From positions 62,001-126,000 of the forward strand of contig MGYJ01000090.1 of the NCBI GenBank assembly GCA_001801685.1: 64,000 bases of DNA. Direction: 5' to 3'. The position numbers and the translations under genes were made by a program. Below, piece by piece: positions 24,689 to 32,196 of this stretch. This stretch comes from Gammaproteobacteria bacterium RIFCSPHIGHO2_12_FULL_63_22. GTDB taxonomy: Bacteria > Pseudomonadota > Gammaproteobacteria > Xanthomonadales > Xanthomonadaceae. The first letter of the stretch is position 1. Each line of letters begins with the position of its first letter. The notes beneath the pieces are model-generated. The model was not told the origin of the DNA. It ran no database searches and saw only the letters and a list, made by a program, of their open reading frames with translations.

Positions 24689-24825
24689 CGATGCTGAAGG
24701 GCGACGAGGGGCGGGTTCGGACAGGAGGTTGGCCATGGATGGCCAACCGGTCGACTCTGAGTCCGCAGGAGCGGCTACGCCGAGTCGACCAGGGCGAACC
24801 CGCCCCTCGGCGACATTCAGCATCG
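24689..24825 (+). repeat. structured repeat, copy B (three-way-junction palindrome)
   Basis: The outer arms, CGATGCTGAAGGGCGACGAG onward and the complement ending GGCGACATTCAGCATCG, pair at 28 of 31 positions. Two inner hairpins follow: GGTTGGCCAT-GG-ATGGCCAACC, perfect over ten pairs, and GGTCGACTC with GAGTCGACC, perfect over nine pairs and enclosing CCGCAGGAGCGG. Compared with copy A, several paired positions change on both sides together, for example GACTC/GAGTC here and GACCC/GGGGC there. That argues the folded form matters. Confidence 0.85.
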
Positions 24826-24857
24826 AAACGCAGAAATTCTGGAACTGAAAGCCCGGC

Positions 24858-25199
24858 CTAGAGCTGCAGTTGCTCGGCCTTCGCAGCGCAGATGAAGTCG
24901 TTGGCGCTCAATCCGCCCACGTCATGCGTCGAGTAGCGAACCTCGACCCGGTTGTAGTGCACGCTCAGGTCGGGGTGGTGGTCCTGGCGATGGGCGATGA
25001 AGGCGAGGGCGTTCACGAAGGCCATCGTCCGGTAGTAGTCATCGAATTTGAAGGACTTGCGGATGGCCTGGCCGTTTTCGACCAGCATCCATCCCGGCAG
25101 GACATTCAGGAATCCCTGGACCTCTTCATAAGGCAGGCGGTGGTCGGGGCCGCGGAGCGGGACGCAGTGGCGCGAAGCGAGTTCGGTGAGCTGGGGCAT
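24858..25199 (-). CDS. phhB: pterin-4-alpha-carbinolamine dehydratase
   Basis: This 113-residue protein dehydrates 4a-hydroxytetrahydropterin, recycling the cofactor of phenylalanine hydroxylase. The signature is visible in FVNALAFIAHRQDHHPDLSVHYNRVEVRYSTHDVGGLSANDF, with the catalytic HHPD and the conserved Thr-His-Asp. The ATG at 25199 (MPQLTELASRHC) gives standard length. The much longer track ORF continues upstream across nfuA and is a shadow. No phenylalanine hydroxylase gene is adjacent. It is divergent from nfuA by 48 bases. Confidence 0.95.
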   Translation of the reverse strand: MPQLTELASRHCVPLRGPDHRLPYEEVQGFLNVLPGWMLVENGQAIRKSFKFDDYYRTMAFVNALAFIAHRQDHHPDLSVHYNRVEVRYSTHDVGGLSANDFICAAKAEQLQL

Positions 25200-25247
25200 G
25201 GCGATCCTCGCTATTTGGCACGGGCCTGGCGCGAGTAGAATACTCCC

Positions 25248-25832
25248 ATGATCAATATCTCCGAATCCGCACAAACCTACTTTCGTCATCTTTTGCAGTC
25301 GCAGGGCGGCGACGCCGTCGGCATTCGCGTCAGCGCAGTGCATGCGGGCACGCCGAAGGCCGACGCCCGCCTTGAATTCTGTGAAAGCGGCGACCTGCTG
25401 GGCGACGAGTGGTCGCTCGAATGCGAGGGCTTCACCCTGTATGTCGATGCACCCAGCGTCCGCTACCTGGATGGGGCGCAGATGGACTATGTGACCCAGG
25501 CGACGGGCGGGCAGTTGACGATTCGCGCGCCGCGCATCAAGGGCGATGTCCCGGGCAGCGACGCTTCCATCGTTGAACGCGTGCAGTACCTCATCGATTC
25601 GGAGATCAATCCGATGCTGGCCTCGCACAAGGGGCAGGTCTCGCTGGTCGAAGTCACTTCCGATGGCGTTGTCCGGCTGCAGTTTGGCGGCGGTTGCCAC
25701 GGTTGCGGCATGGTGGACGTCACCTTGAAGCACGGCATCGAGAAGACCCTGCGCGAGCGCATTCCGGAGATTACCGCGGTACGCGACGCGACCGACCACG
25801 CCACGGGCGCGGCGCCGTACATACCCCGCTGA
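25248..25832 (+). CDS. nfuA: Fe-S biogenesis protein NfuA
   Basis: NfuA carries and delivers [4Fe-4S] clusters, for instance to aconitase and lipoyl synthase, especially under oxidative stress. The 194-residue protein has an N-terminal degenerate A-type (HesB-like) domain lacking the usual cysteines (about 1-100). It is followed by a C-terminal Nfu domain with the cluster-binding CHGCG motif in [22 protein letters not shown]. Length matches E. coli NfuA. Its potential client acnA is in the same window but far away. Confidence 0.97.
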   Translation: MINISESAQTYFRHLLQSQGGDAVGIRVSAVHAGTPKADARLEFCESGDLLGDEWSLECEGFTLYVDAPSVRYLDGAQMDYVTQATGGQLTIRAPRIKGDVPGSDASIVERVQYLIDSEINPMLASHKGQVSLVEVTSDGVVRLQFGGGCHGCGMVDVTLKHGIEKTLRERIPEITAVRDATDHATGAAPYIPR

Positions 25833-25887
25833 ACTTTTTTCGCGGGGCGCGCACTAAGGCTGGCATCGGCCAGGGCGCAACAACTCG

Positions 25888-26790
25888 ATGAACCAGACGA
25901 CCGATGACCTGGCCGACATCGGCCCGGATCCGGATTGGCGACCGAAATCGCTGCGAACACCGGCGCCGCCATGGCTGCCGCGGCCCGTGCGGGCTTCCAT
26001 CCTTGCAGCGGTGCTGGTCGTGCATGGGCTGGTGCTGGCGTGGTGGCTTCCGCGCCTGGCAACGCCCCGCCATCCGATCGAAGACCAGACTGCGATCCGC
26101 GTGGAGTTCATCCGTGATCCGCCGCCGGTCGTGATACCCGTCGAAGCAGAAGTTCGCACGACCGAAAAGGTCGAGCTTCCAAAATCCGCAAGGCCCGTTC
26201 GCAAGCGCCCGCGCATCCAGTCGGACATGCCCTTGCAGGCCTTGCCATCGCCGCCGACGGAAGACTCTAAGCTCGAACTCTATGGCGCGGACGGCCGGCT
26301 GAAGGTACCCGACGACATGCTCGAACAGATCGACCGCAAGTACGGTGACAAGCGCGTTTTCAGCTACCAGGTTCCGCGACTGGACGATGCGAAGAAGGCG
26401 TTCTACCGCAATCCCGCCATCACTTACGAGAAAACGCGATTCGACGAATACTGGAAACCGGACCAGGACTTGTTGACGGGCTTGCTGAGCGAAATGGTCG
26501 AGAAGACCACCAAGCAGATCAAGATCCCGGTGCCGGGGCGACCGGATTCAAAGATGGTGTGCACGATTTCGCTGCTGGCCCTGGGTGGCGGCTGCGGCGT
26601 GCTGACGAACGGGTCGGATTACGTGGGCCCGCTGGACGACCCGGACACGCTCAGTCCGGAAGAGGACAGGCAGTGCAAGGCGTGGTGGGACCAGATCGTG
26701 GGCGCCCGCACGCAGGATGCCTGGCGCAAAACACGGAAGTTGTACGAGGAGCTGTGCCGGAAACCGCTCGAGCGGGTTCCGGCCGGCTGA
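25888..26790 (+). CDS. membrane-anchored protein of unknown function
   Basis: The 300-residue protein has a cytoplasmic Pro/Asp-rich N-terminus and one membrane helix (about 36-55, SILAAVLVVHGLVLAWWLP). A Pro-rich, Arg/Lys-rich periplasmic linker reminiscent of TonB follows, then a folded C-terminal domain with four cysteines (MVCTISLL, GGGCGVL, RQCKAWW, ELCRKPL) that could form disulfides. The topology recalls TonB-like proteins, but I see no TonB C-terminal YP motif. It follows nfuA by 55 bases and is convergent with the cytochrome genes. Function is unknown; comparable xanthomonad proteins are annotated as hypothetical. Confidence 0.82.
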   Translation: MNQTTDDLADIGPDPDWRPKSLRTPAPPWLPRPVRASILAAVLVVHGLVLAWWLPRLATPRHPIEDQTAIRVEFIRDPPPVVIPVEAEVRTTEKVELPKSARPVRKRPRIQSDMPLQALPSPPTEDSKLELYGADGRLKVPDDMLEQIDRKYGDKRVFSYQVPRLDDAKKAFYRNPAITYEKTRFDEYWKPDQDLLTGLLSEMVEKTTKQIKIPVPGRPDSKMVCTISLLALGGGCGVLTNGSDYVGPLDDPDTLSPEEDRQCKAWWDQIVGARTQDAWRKTRKLYEELCRKPLERVPAG

Positions 26791-26797
26791 CCGGCGA

Positions 26798-27178
26798 TTA
26801 GCGGGCGTGGCCGCTCAGATCGTGGATGTCGCCCTTCAGCGAGCCGAAGTAGGCCGACAGGTTCGCCACGTCGGCATCGGTGAGATCCACCACCTGGCCG
26901 GCCATGATGGCGTTCTTGCGCTTGCCCGACCGGTACTCGTTCAAAGCCTTGGCGAGGTATTCGGGATACTGGCCTGCAAGCTTGGGCATGCCTTCCAGGG
27001 GCTGGTTGGCGCCCTTGCCGTGGCAGCTGGAGCAGGCGGCCTTGGCCTCACCCTTGGAGTTCACGGTCGATTCGTAGGCCTTCTTGCCGGCGGCGACATT
27101 GCCTTTGGGCGCGGCGATGGCAGCGGCGCTGAAGGCCAGGACGACCAGGAAGGTGGCGGTGCGCAGGGTCATGCTCAT
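26798..27178 (-). CDS. monohaem cytochrome c (class I), second of pair
   Basis: A small exported cytochrome of about 126 residues. A Sec signal peptide (TATFLVVLAFSAAAIAAPK) precedes one haem site CSSCH, and the distal Met is probably in NAIMAGQVVDLTDADVANLSAYF. The family is cytochrome c4/c553-like, carrying electrons in the periplasm to terminal oxidases. Three starts are possible: GTG at 27190, which overlaps the upstream gene as GTGA, and ATGs at 27178 and 27172. AGGA lies at a better distance from 27172. It is the second gene of a two-cytochrome operon. Confidence 0.9.
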   Translation of the reverse strand: MSMTLRTATFLVVLAFSAAAIAAPKGNVAAGKKAYESTVNSKGEAKAACSSCHGKGANQPLEGMPKLAGQYPEYLAKALNEYRSGKRKNAIMAGQVVDLTDADVANLSAYFGSLKGDIHDLSGHAR

Positions 27179-27186
27179 GGTTCCTA

Positions 27187-27513
27187 TCACTTGGTCTTCA
27201 GGCTGGCGAGGTAGGCGGCGATGTTCGCGATGTCTTCATCGGAGTAGCTCTGCGCCTGCGCCTGCATGGTCGGGTGGTTGCGTTCGCGCTTCTTGTAGCC
27301 GGTGAGCGCGGCGATCAGGTATTGCTCGTTCTGGCCGCCGATTTTCGGCACGCGATAGCTCGGGTACGCATTCTTGTATTCGGCGATGCCGTGGCAACCG
27401 GTGCAGGTGTAGGCGAGGGTCTTGCCCTTGGCGATGTCGCCCTTGGCGAACACGGGACCGGCAAGCGCGGACAAGGCGAGGCAGGTGACGAACAACACGG
27501 CAGGTTTCATCAT
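27187..27513 (-). CDS. monohaem cytochrome c (class I), first of pair
   Basis: The 108-residue precursor has a signal peptide (MMKPAVLFVTCLALSALAGPVFA), one haem site CTGCH and a probable distal Met in RNHPTMQAQAQSYSDEDIANIAAYLASL. It belongs to the same cytochrome c553/c4-like class as its downstream neighbour, and the two share the YLxxALxxYxxxxRxNxxM pattern, suggesting a tandem duplication. Each has one haem, so together they resemble a split version of dihaem cytochrome c4. A TATAAT box lies about 40 bases upstream. Confidence 0.93.
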   Translation of the reverse strand: MMKPAVLFVTCLALSALAGPVFAKGDIAKGKTLAYTCTGCHGIAEYKNAYPSYRVPKIGGQNEQYLIAALTGYKKRERNHPTMQAQAQSYSDEDIANIAAYLASLKTK

Positions 27514-27553
27514 TGGGTTCCGGCGGATTGGGACACGGGCGAAGCAACGCGAA

Positions 27554-27559
27554 ATTATA
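27554..27559 (-). promoter_or_regulatory. probable -10 box of the cytochrome c operon
   Basis: On the minus strand the sequence reads ACGTTATAATTTCGC, a perfect TATAAT. Transcription would start near 27547, leaving a leader of about 34 bases before the ATG at 27513. The -35 at 17 bases (GTCTCA) is poor. Confidence 0.55.
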
Positions 27560-27697
27560 ACGTGCGCGTGCAGTACTGAGACAGGGGGGGCGGCATGGGC
27601 AGGTGGCGATGGGACATAGAGACTTTCGGCATATGCGCCCGAGCGGCCCCATGCGTTACTGTTCTATTCAACTAACACACCCCGCAAGTGAGCCCTG

Positions 27698-28861
27698 ATG
27701 AGCGCCTTCCACGCCACCCCCAAACAAACCGGCCTTTTTCGCGCCGGCATCCTGGCCCTCGTCGTTGCGAGCGTGGCCCTGGGCGGCTGCGGAGGCGGAA
27801 AAAAGGAGGCTGACGCCGGAAAACCAGGCGAAAAGGTCGAATTGGGCAAGGACGGCAAACCGATTCCGAAGGTCCAGGCGGTCCCCGTTGAAGTCGCCAA
27901 GGCCCAGCGCAAGCCGATCGCCGCCAGCTATTCGGGCACGGCTAACCTCGAGGCCCCTGGCGAAGCCCAGGTCGTGGCCAAGACGTCTGGCGTCATGGTG
28001 CAGTTGCTGGCCGAAGAGGGTGACCAGGTGAAAGCCGGGCAGGTACTCGCGCGCATCGATGGTGATCGCGTGCGGCTGGAAGCGCAGCGACAACTGGCAA
28101 CGGTGCGCAAGCTGGAAAACAACTATCGTCGTTCCCAGGAACTGGCAGCGCGCAAACTGGTCAGCGCCGAAGCCAGCGACCAGATCAAGTACGACCTCGA
28201 ATCAGCTCGCGCCACTTACGAACTCGCCAAGCTCGAACTGTCCTACACCAACATCGTCGCGCCGATCAGCGGCGTGGTGGCCCAGCGCATGGTCAAGCCG
28301 GGAAACCTGATCGGCCTGAATGCGCCGGTGTTCCGCATCGTCAACAACTCGCACCTGGAAGGCGTTTTGAATGCGCCCGAGCGCGAGATGTCGCGGCTCA
28401 AGCCGGGCCTGCCCCTGCGCATGGTGGTGGATGCCGTGCCGGGTCGCATCTTCGAAGGCAAGGTCGATCGCGTGAGTCCGGTGATGGATTCGGCCAGCGG
28501 CACGTTCCGCGTCGTCTGCGCGTTCGACAATGCGCCCGAGTTGCGTCCCGGCATGTTCGGCCGCATCGAAGTGGTATACGACCAGCGCCTGGACGCCCTC
28601 ACCGTACCGCGCATCGCCTTGCTGGAGGACGAAGGCGAGCCCGCTCTCTACATCGTTCGCGGCAAGAACGCCAAGCGCACGACAGTGACGGTTGGCTACA
28701 GCAACGGCGAACTGGCCGAGATCCTGTCAGGCGTAAAGGAAGGCGACATGGTCGTCACTGCCGGCAAGGTCGCCATTCGTGACGGCACCGAAGTGCAGGT
28801 GATCAACGCGGCTGGCACCGCCGCGGTGCGCGGCGTGGCCCTTGAGACCGCCGGCAAATGA
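27698..28861 (+). CDS. RND efflux periplasmic adaptor lipoprotein
   Basis: This 387-residue HlyD/AcrA-type membrane fusion protein has a lipoprotein signal ending in VALGGC. Its lipoyl halves are seen in VVAKTSGVMVQLLAEEGDQVKAGQVLARID and TNIVAPISGVVAQRMVKPGNLIG, and a short coiled-coil hairpin lies between them (RLEAQRQLATVRKLENNYRRSQELAARKLVS). A beta-barrel and membrane-proximal domain follow. It links an inner-membrane pump to an outer-membrane channel. It heads an operon with two permease genes and overlaps the first by four bases. No channel gene follows, so a shared TolC-like protein must be used. Confidence 0.95.
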   Translation: MSAFHATPKQTGLFRAGILALVVASVALGGCGGGKKEADAGKPGEKVELGKDGKPIPKVQAVPVEVAKAQRKPIAASYSGTANLEAPGEAQVVAKTSGVMVQLLAEEGDQVKAGQVLARIDGDRVRLEAQRQLATVRKLENNYRRSQELAARKLVSAEASDQIKYDLESARATYELAKLELSYTNIVAPISGVVAQRMVKPGNLIGLNAPVFRIVNNSHLEGVLNAPEREMSRLKPGLPLRMVVDAVPGRIFEGKVDRVSPVMDSASGTFRVVCAFDNAPELRPGMFGRIEVVYDQRLDALTVPRIALLEDEGEPALYIVRGKNAKRTTVTVGYSNGELAEILSGVKEGDMVVTAGKVAIRDGTEVQVINAAGTAAVRGVALETAGK

Positions 28862-31800
28862 ATCTCGTCGAGTTCGCCACCCGCCGCCGCGTGACCGTGG
28901 CGATGGTGACCTTCACCTTCGTGCTGTTCGGTTTCATTGCGCTGCGCGACCTGAAAGTCAACCTGCTGCCAGACCTGAGCTACCCGACCCTGACGGTGCG
29001 TACCGAATACACCGGCGCCGCGCCGGCTGAAATCGAAACGCTGATCAGCGAGCCGGTGGAAGAAGCCGTGGGCGTGGTCAAGCGCCTGCGCAAGCTCAAG
29101 TCGATCTCCCGCACCGGCCAGAGCGACGTGGTGCTGGAGTTTGCCTGGGGCACCGACATGGACCAGGCCAGCCTGGAGGTGCGCGACAAACTCGACATCC
29201 TGCGCCTGCCGCTGGAAGCAAAGGCGCCGGTAGTGCTGCGTTTCAATCCGTCCACCGAGCCGGTGATGCGCCTGGTGCTGACGACGCCGGAAAACGCGAC
29301 GGGCAGTGAACAGGCGGAGCTGATGCGCCTGCGACGCTACGCGGACAATGAACTCAAGAAGCGCCTCGAGCCGGTGGATGGCGTCGCGGCGGTGAAGGTT
29401 GGCGGCGGCCTGGAAGACGAGGTGCAGGTGCTGGTCGATGCCGACCGCCTGTCGCAACTCAATATCCCCGCCAGCCTGGTCATCGATCGACTGCGCCAGG
29501 AAAACGTCAATATTTCCGGCGGGCGCATCGAAGAAGGTAGCGAACGCTATCTCGTGCGGACCGTGAACCAGTTCAGCGACCTCAACCAGATGCGTGACCT
29601 GCTGGTGACCAATCTCAACGGAGTGCCGATTCGCTTGCGCGATGTGGCCACTGTCGAGCAAGGCTACAAGGAACGCGAGGCGGTGATCCGCTTCAAGGGC
29701 CGCGAGGCGGTCGAGCTGGCGATCTACAAGGAAGGCGACGCCAACACCGTTGCTGCCGCCGATGCCGTGCGCAAGGCGCTTCGCGCCATGGAAACCGCGA
29801 ACCAGGCCGGGCAGCCCGGCGCCGCGGGCCCAGGCACGCCGGGAACCTACAAGATCGATGGCATCCCGGTGCAGACGATCGAGGACCAATCGAAGTTCAT
29901 CCGCAATGCGCTCGCCGAGGTCAAGTTCGAGGCGCTGATCGGTGGCGTGCTGTCGATCCTGATCATCTTCTTCTTCCTGCGCGATGGCTGGAGCACGTTC
30001 GTGATCGGGCTTTCCTTGCCCGTCTCCATCATCGCGACGTTCTTCTTCATGGACCGCTTGGGACTGAGCCTCAACGTCATGTCGCTGGCAGGCCTGGCGC
30101 TGGCGACAGGCATGGTGGTGGATGATTCCATCGTCGTGCTGGAAAGCATCGCCAAGGCGCGCGAACGTGGACTGGGCGTGCTGCAAGCCGCCATCACCGG
30201 CACGCGCGAAGTCAGCATGGCGGTGGTTGCGTCCACGCTGACCACGGTGGCGGTGTTCTTCCCGCTGGTGTTCGTGCAGGGCGTCGCAGGCCAGTTGTTC
30301 AAGGACCAGGCGCTGACGGTTTCCATCGCGCTGGTGATCTCGCTGGCCGTTTCGCTGACGCTGATCCCGATGCTGTCCTCGATCGCGGGCAGGTCGCCCA
30401 TGGCATTCAAGCCCGAACAGCCTCACCCGGACTGGACGCCGAAAAACAAGGTGGCCAATGCGGTTGCCGTGGCTGGTCGCGGCGCGCGCAGCGGCGTGCG
30501 TTGGGGTAGCTTCGGCCTGGCCGTGGGCATCGTGACCGCGTTCCGGGCCGTGGTGGGCGGGTTGGGTTTCGTGTTGGCGAAAGTGGGTGAATTCATCCTT
30601 CGCCCCTACGAACGCGCCGCGAAATGGTATGCGCGCATCCTTCCGCGCGCCCTCGACAAGCCCTGGTTGATTCTCGGAACAGCCACGGCCGCGTTTGTCC
30701 TGGCGCTTGGCGTGGCCAGCACGCTCGGCACGGACCTGATTCCGCAACTTGCACAAGACCGTTTCGAAATGACCGCCAAGCTGCCGCCCGGCACGCAACT
30801 TCGCGAGACCGATGCGCTGGTCCGCGCCGTGCAGAAGGCGCATTCGCAAGATGCCGATGTCGAGGCGCTGTACGGCGTCAGCGGCACGGGTACGCGACTG
30901 GACGCCAACCCGACCGAGTCGGGCGAGAATGTCGCGAAGTTGAGCGTGGTACTCGGCGAAAACTACAGCAAGGACACCGAGGCGGCCGTTACCGAGCGCA
31001 TGCGCAGCACCATGGCGGCCTACCCGGATATCCAGGTCAAGTTCGGTCGCCCGGAACTTTTCAGCTTCTCGACGCCGCTCGAAATCGAGCTGCGCGGACA
31101 GGACCTCGAAGCCATCCAGAAGGCGGGACGCAAGCTGGCTGAACTGCTGCAGGCATCGCCGCACTTCGCCGACGTCAAGTCCTCGGTGCAGCAGGGCTAT
31201 CCGGAAATCCAGATTCGCTTCGACCAGGAACGCGCCGCGGCGCTGGGCCTGACGTCCCGGCAGATCGCCGACCAGGTCGTGCGCCAGGTACGAGGCGAGG
31301 TGGCGACGCGCTACAGCTTCCGCGACCGCAAGATCGACGTGCTGGTGCGTGGCCGCGAGCAGGACCGCGCGTCCGTCGCCGACATCCGGCGCATCATCGT
31401 CAATCCGCAAAGCGACCGACCGGTCTCGCTGGAGTCGGTGGCCGAAGTGGTGGAGACCGAAGGCCCGAGCGAGATCCATCGCGCCGACCAGACCCGCGTC
31501 GCCATCGTGTCGTCGAACCTGCGCGACGTGGACCTGGGTACCGCCGTGGCCGAAGTCCGGCAACTGGTCGCCGAGAATCCGCTGGGCACTGACATCAAGC
31601 TCGCCTTCGGCGGCCAGAGCGAGGAACTCGAGAGCTCCATCAACTCGCTGCTGTTCGCCTTCGGCCTGGCGATCTTCCTCGTCTACCTGGTGATGGCCTC
31701 GCAGTTCGAATCACTGCTGCATCCGTTCGTCATCCTGTTCTCGATTCCGCTGGCGATGGTGGGCGCGGTGGCAGCCCTGTGGCTGTCCGACTCGCCGGTG

Positions 31801-32196
31801 TCGGTGGTGGTATTCATTGGCCTGATCCTTTTGGTTGGCATCGTGGTCAAGAACGCGATCGTGCTGATCGACAAGGTCAACCAGCTGCGCGAGGAAGGCG
31901 TGCCCAAGAAGGATGCGATCTGCCAGGGTTCCGCATCGCGCCTGCGACCGATCATCATGACAACGATGACCACGCTGTTTGGCTTTGCGCCGCTGGCCTT
32001 CTTTGGCGGTGATGGCGCGGAGGTCCGGGCGCCGATGGCGATCACGGTAATCGGTGGCCTGGCCGTGTCCACCATCCTGACCCTGGTCGTGATTCCGATC
32101 ATGTACAACCTGCTCGATCGCAAGACGGATGCCTCGTACGTGGCCCGAGCGAAGCCGATCATGCCCGAGGGTGACGCCGAGGGAGCGACCTCGTGA
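28858..32196 (+). CDS. RND efflux permease subunit (first)
   Basis: The 1112-residue permease of the AcrB/MdtB/ACR_tran superfamily has twelve predicted helices and two large periplasmic loops. The proton-relay residues are complete: the Asp pair in GMVVDDSIVVLES (TM4) and the Lys in GIVVKNAIVLID (TM10). It is longer than usual because of an insertion of about 75 residues after TM6 (from about FKPEQPHPDWTPKNK to FVLAKVGEF) with extra hydrophobic character. It overlaps the adaptor gene by four bases and the second permease by four bases (GTGA). Confidence 0.95.
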   Translation: MNLVEFATRRRVTVAMVTFTFVLFGFIALRDLKVNLLPDLSYPTLTVRTEYTGAAPAEIETLISEPVEEAVGVVKRLRKLKSISRTGQSDVVLEFAWGTDMDQASLEVRDKLDILRLPLEAKAPVVLRFNPSTEPVMRLVLTTPENATGSEQAELMRLRRYADNELKKRLEPVDGVAAVKVGGGLEDEVQVLVDADRLSQLNIPASLVIDRLRQENVNISGGRIEEGSERYLVRTVNQFSDLNQMRDLLVTNLNGVPIRLRDVATVEQGYKEREAVIRFKGREAVELAIYKEGDANTVAAADAVRKALRAMETANQAGQPGAAGPGTPGTYKIDGIPVQTIEDQSKFIRNALAEVKFEALIGGVLSILIIFFFLRDGWSTFVIGLSLPVSIIATFFFMDRLGLSLNVMSLAGLALATGMVVDDSIVVLESIAKARERGLGVLQAAITGTREVSMAVVASTLTTVAVFFPLVFVQGVAGQLFKDQALTVSIALVISLAVSLTLIPMLSSIAGRSPMAFKPEQPHPDWTPKNKVANAVAVAGRGARSGVRWGSFGLAVGIVTAFRAVVGGLGFVLAKVGEFILRPYERAAKWYARILPRALDKPWLILGTATAAFVLALGVASTLGTDLIPQLAQDRFEMTAKLPPGTQLRETDALVRAVQKAHSQDADVEALYGVSGTGTRLDANPTESGENVAKLSVVLGENYSKDTEAAVTERMRSTMAAYPDIQVKFGRPELFSFSTPLEIELRGQDLEAIQKAGRKLAELLQASPHFADVKSSVQQGYPEIQIRFDQERAAALGLTSRQIADQVVRQVRGEVATRYSFRDRKIDVLVRGREQDRASVADIRRIIVNPQSDRPVSLESVAEVVETEGPSEIHRADQTRVAIVSSNLRDVDLGTAVAEVRQLVAENPLGTDIKLAFGGQSEELESSINSLLFAFGLAIFLVYLVMASQFESLLHPFVILFSIPLAMVGAVAALWLSDSPVSVVVFIGLILLVGIVVKNAIVLIDKVNQLREEGVPKKDAICQGSASRLRPIIMTTMTTLFGFAPLAFFGGDGAEVRAPMAITVIGGLAVSTILTLVVIPIMYNLLDRKTDASYVARAKPIMPEGDAEGATS

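Larger units (their letters stand above)
24327..24857. other. 531-base gene-free region between convergent rluC and phhB
   Basis: No credible gene is present; the short ORFs here follow palindrome symmetry. The region holds two large structured repeats in opposite orientation, at 24362-24513 and 24689-24825. They are separated by about 175 bases that show no homology to them. The spacer contains TCGATTCCCGATTC, which resembles simple GATTC repeats seen in xanthomonad genomes. Confidence 0.8.

Noticed and set aside
24534-24861. Short ORFs over the structured repeats (70-95 aa)
   Set aside because: They run across palindrome arms on both strands, carry near-mirror peptides and lack credible ribosome binding sites, so they reflect repeat symmetry and not genes.
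24858-25799. 313-aa version of the pterin dehydratase ORF
   Set aside because: The N-terminal 200 residues are antisense to nfuA; only the last 113 residues match the family.
28696-31563. 955-aa minus-strand ORF opposite the RND permease
   Set aside because: It is a shadow of the permease coding frame: composition is His/Arg/Gln-rich with no recognisable domain, as expected for antisense frames in high-GC DNA.
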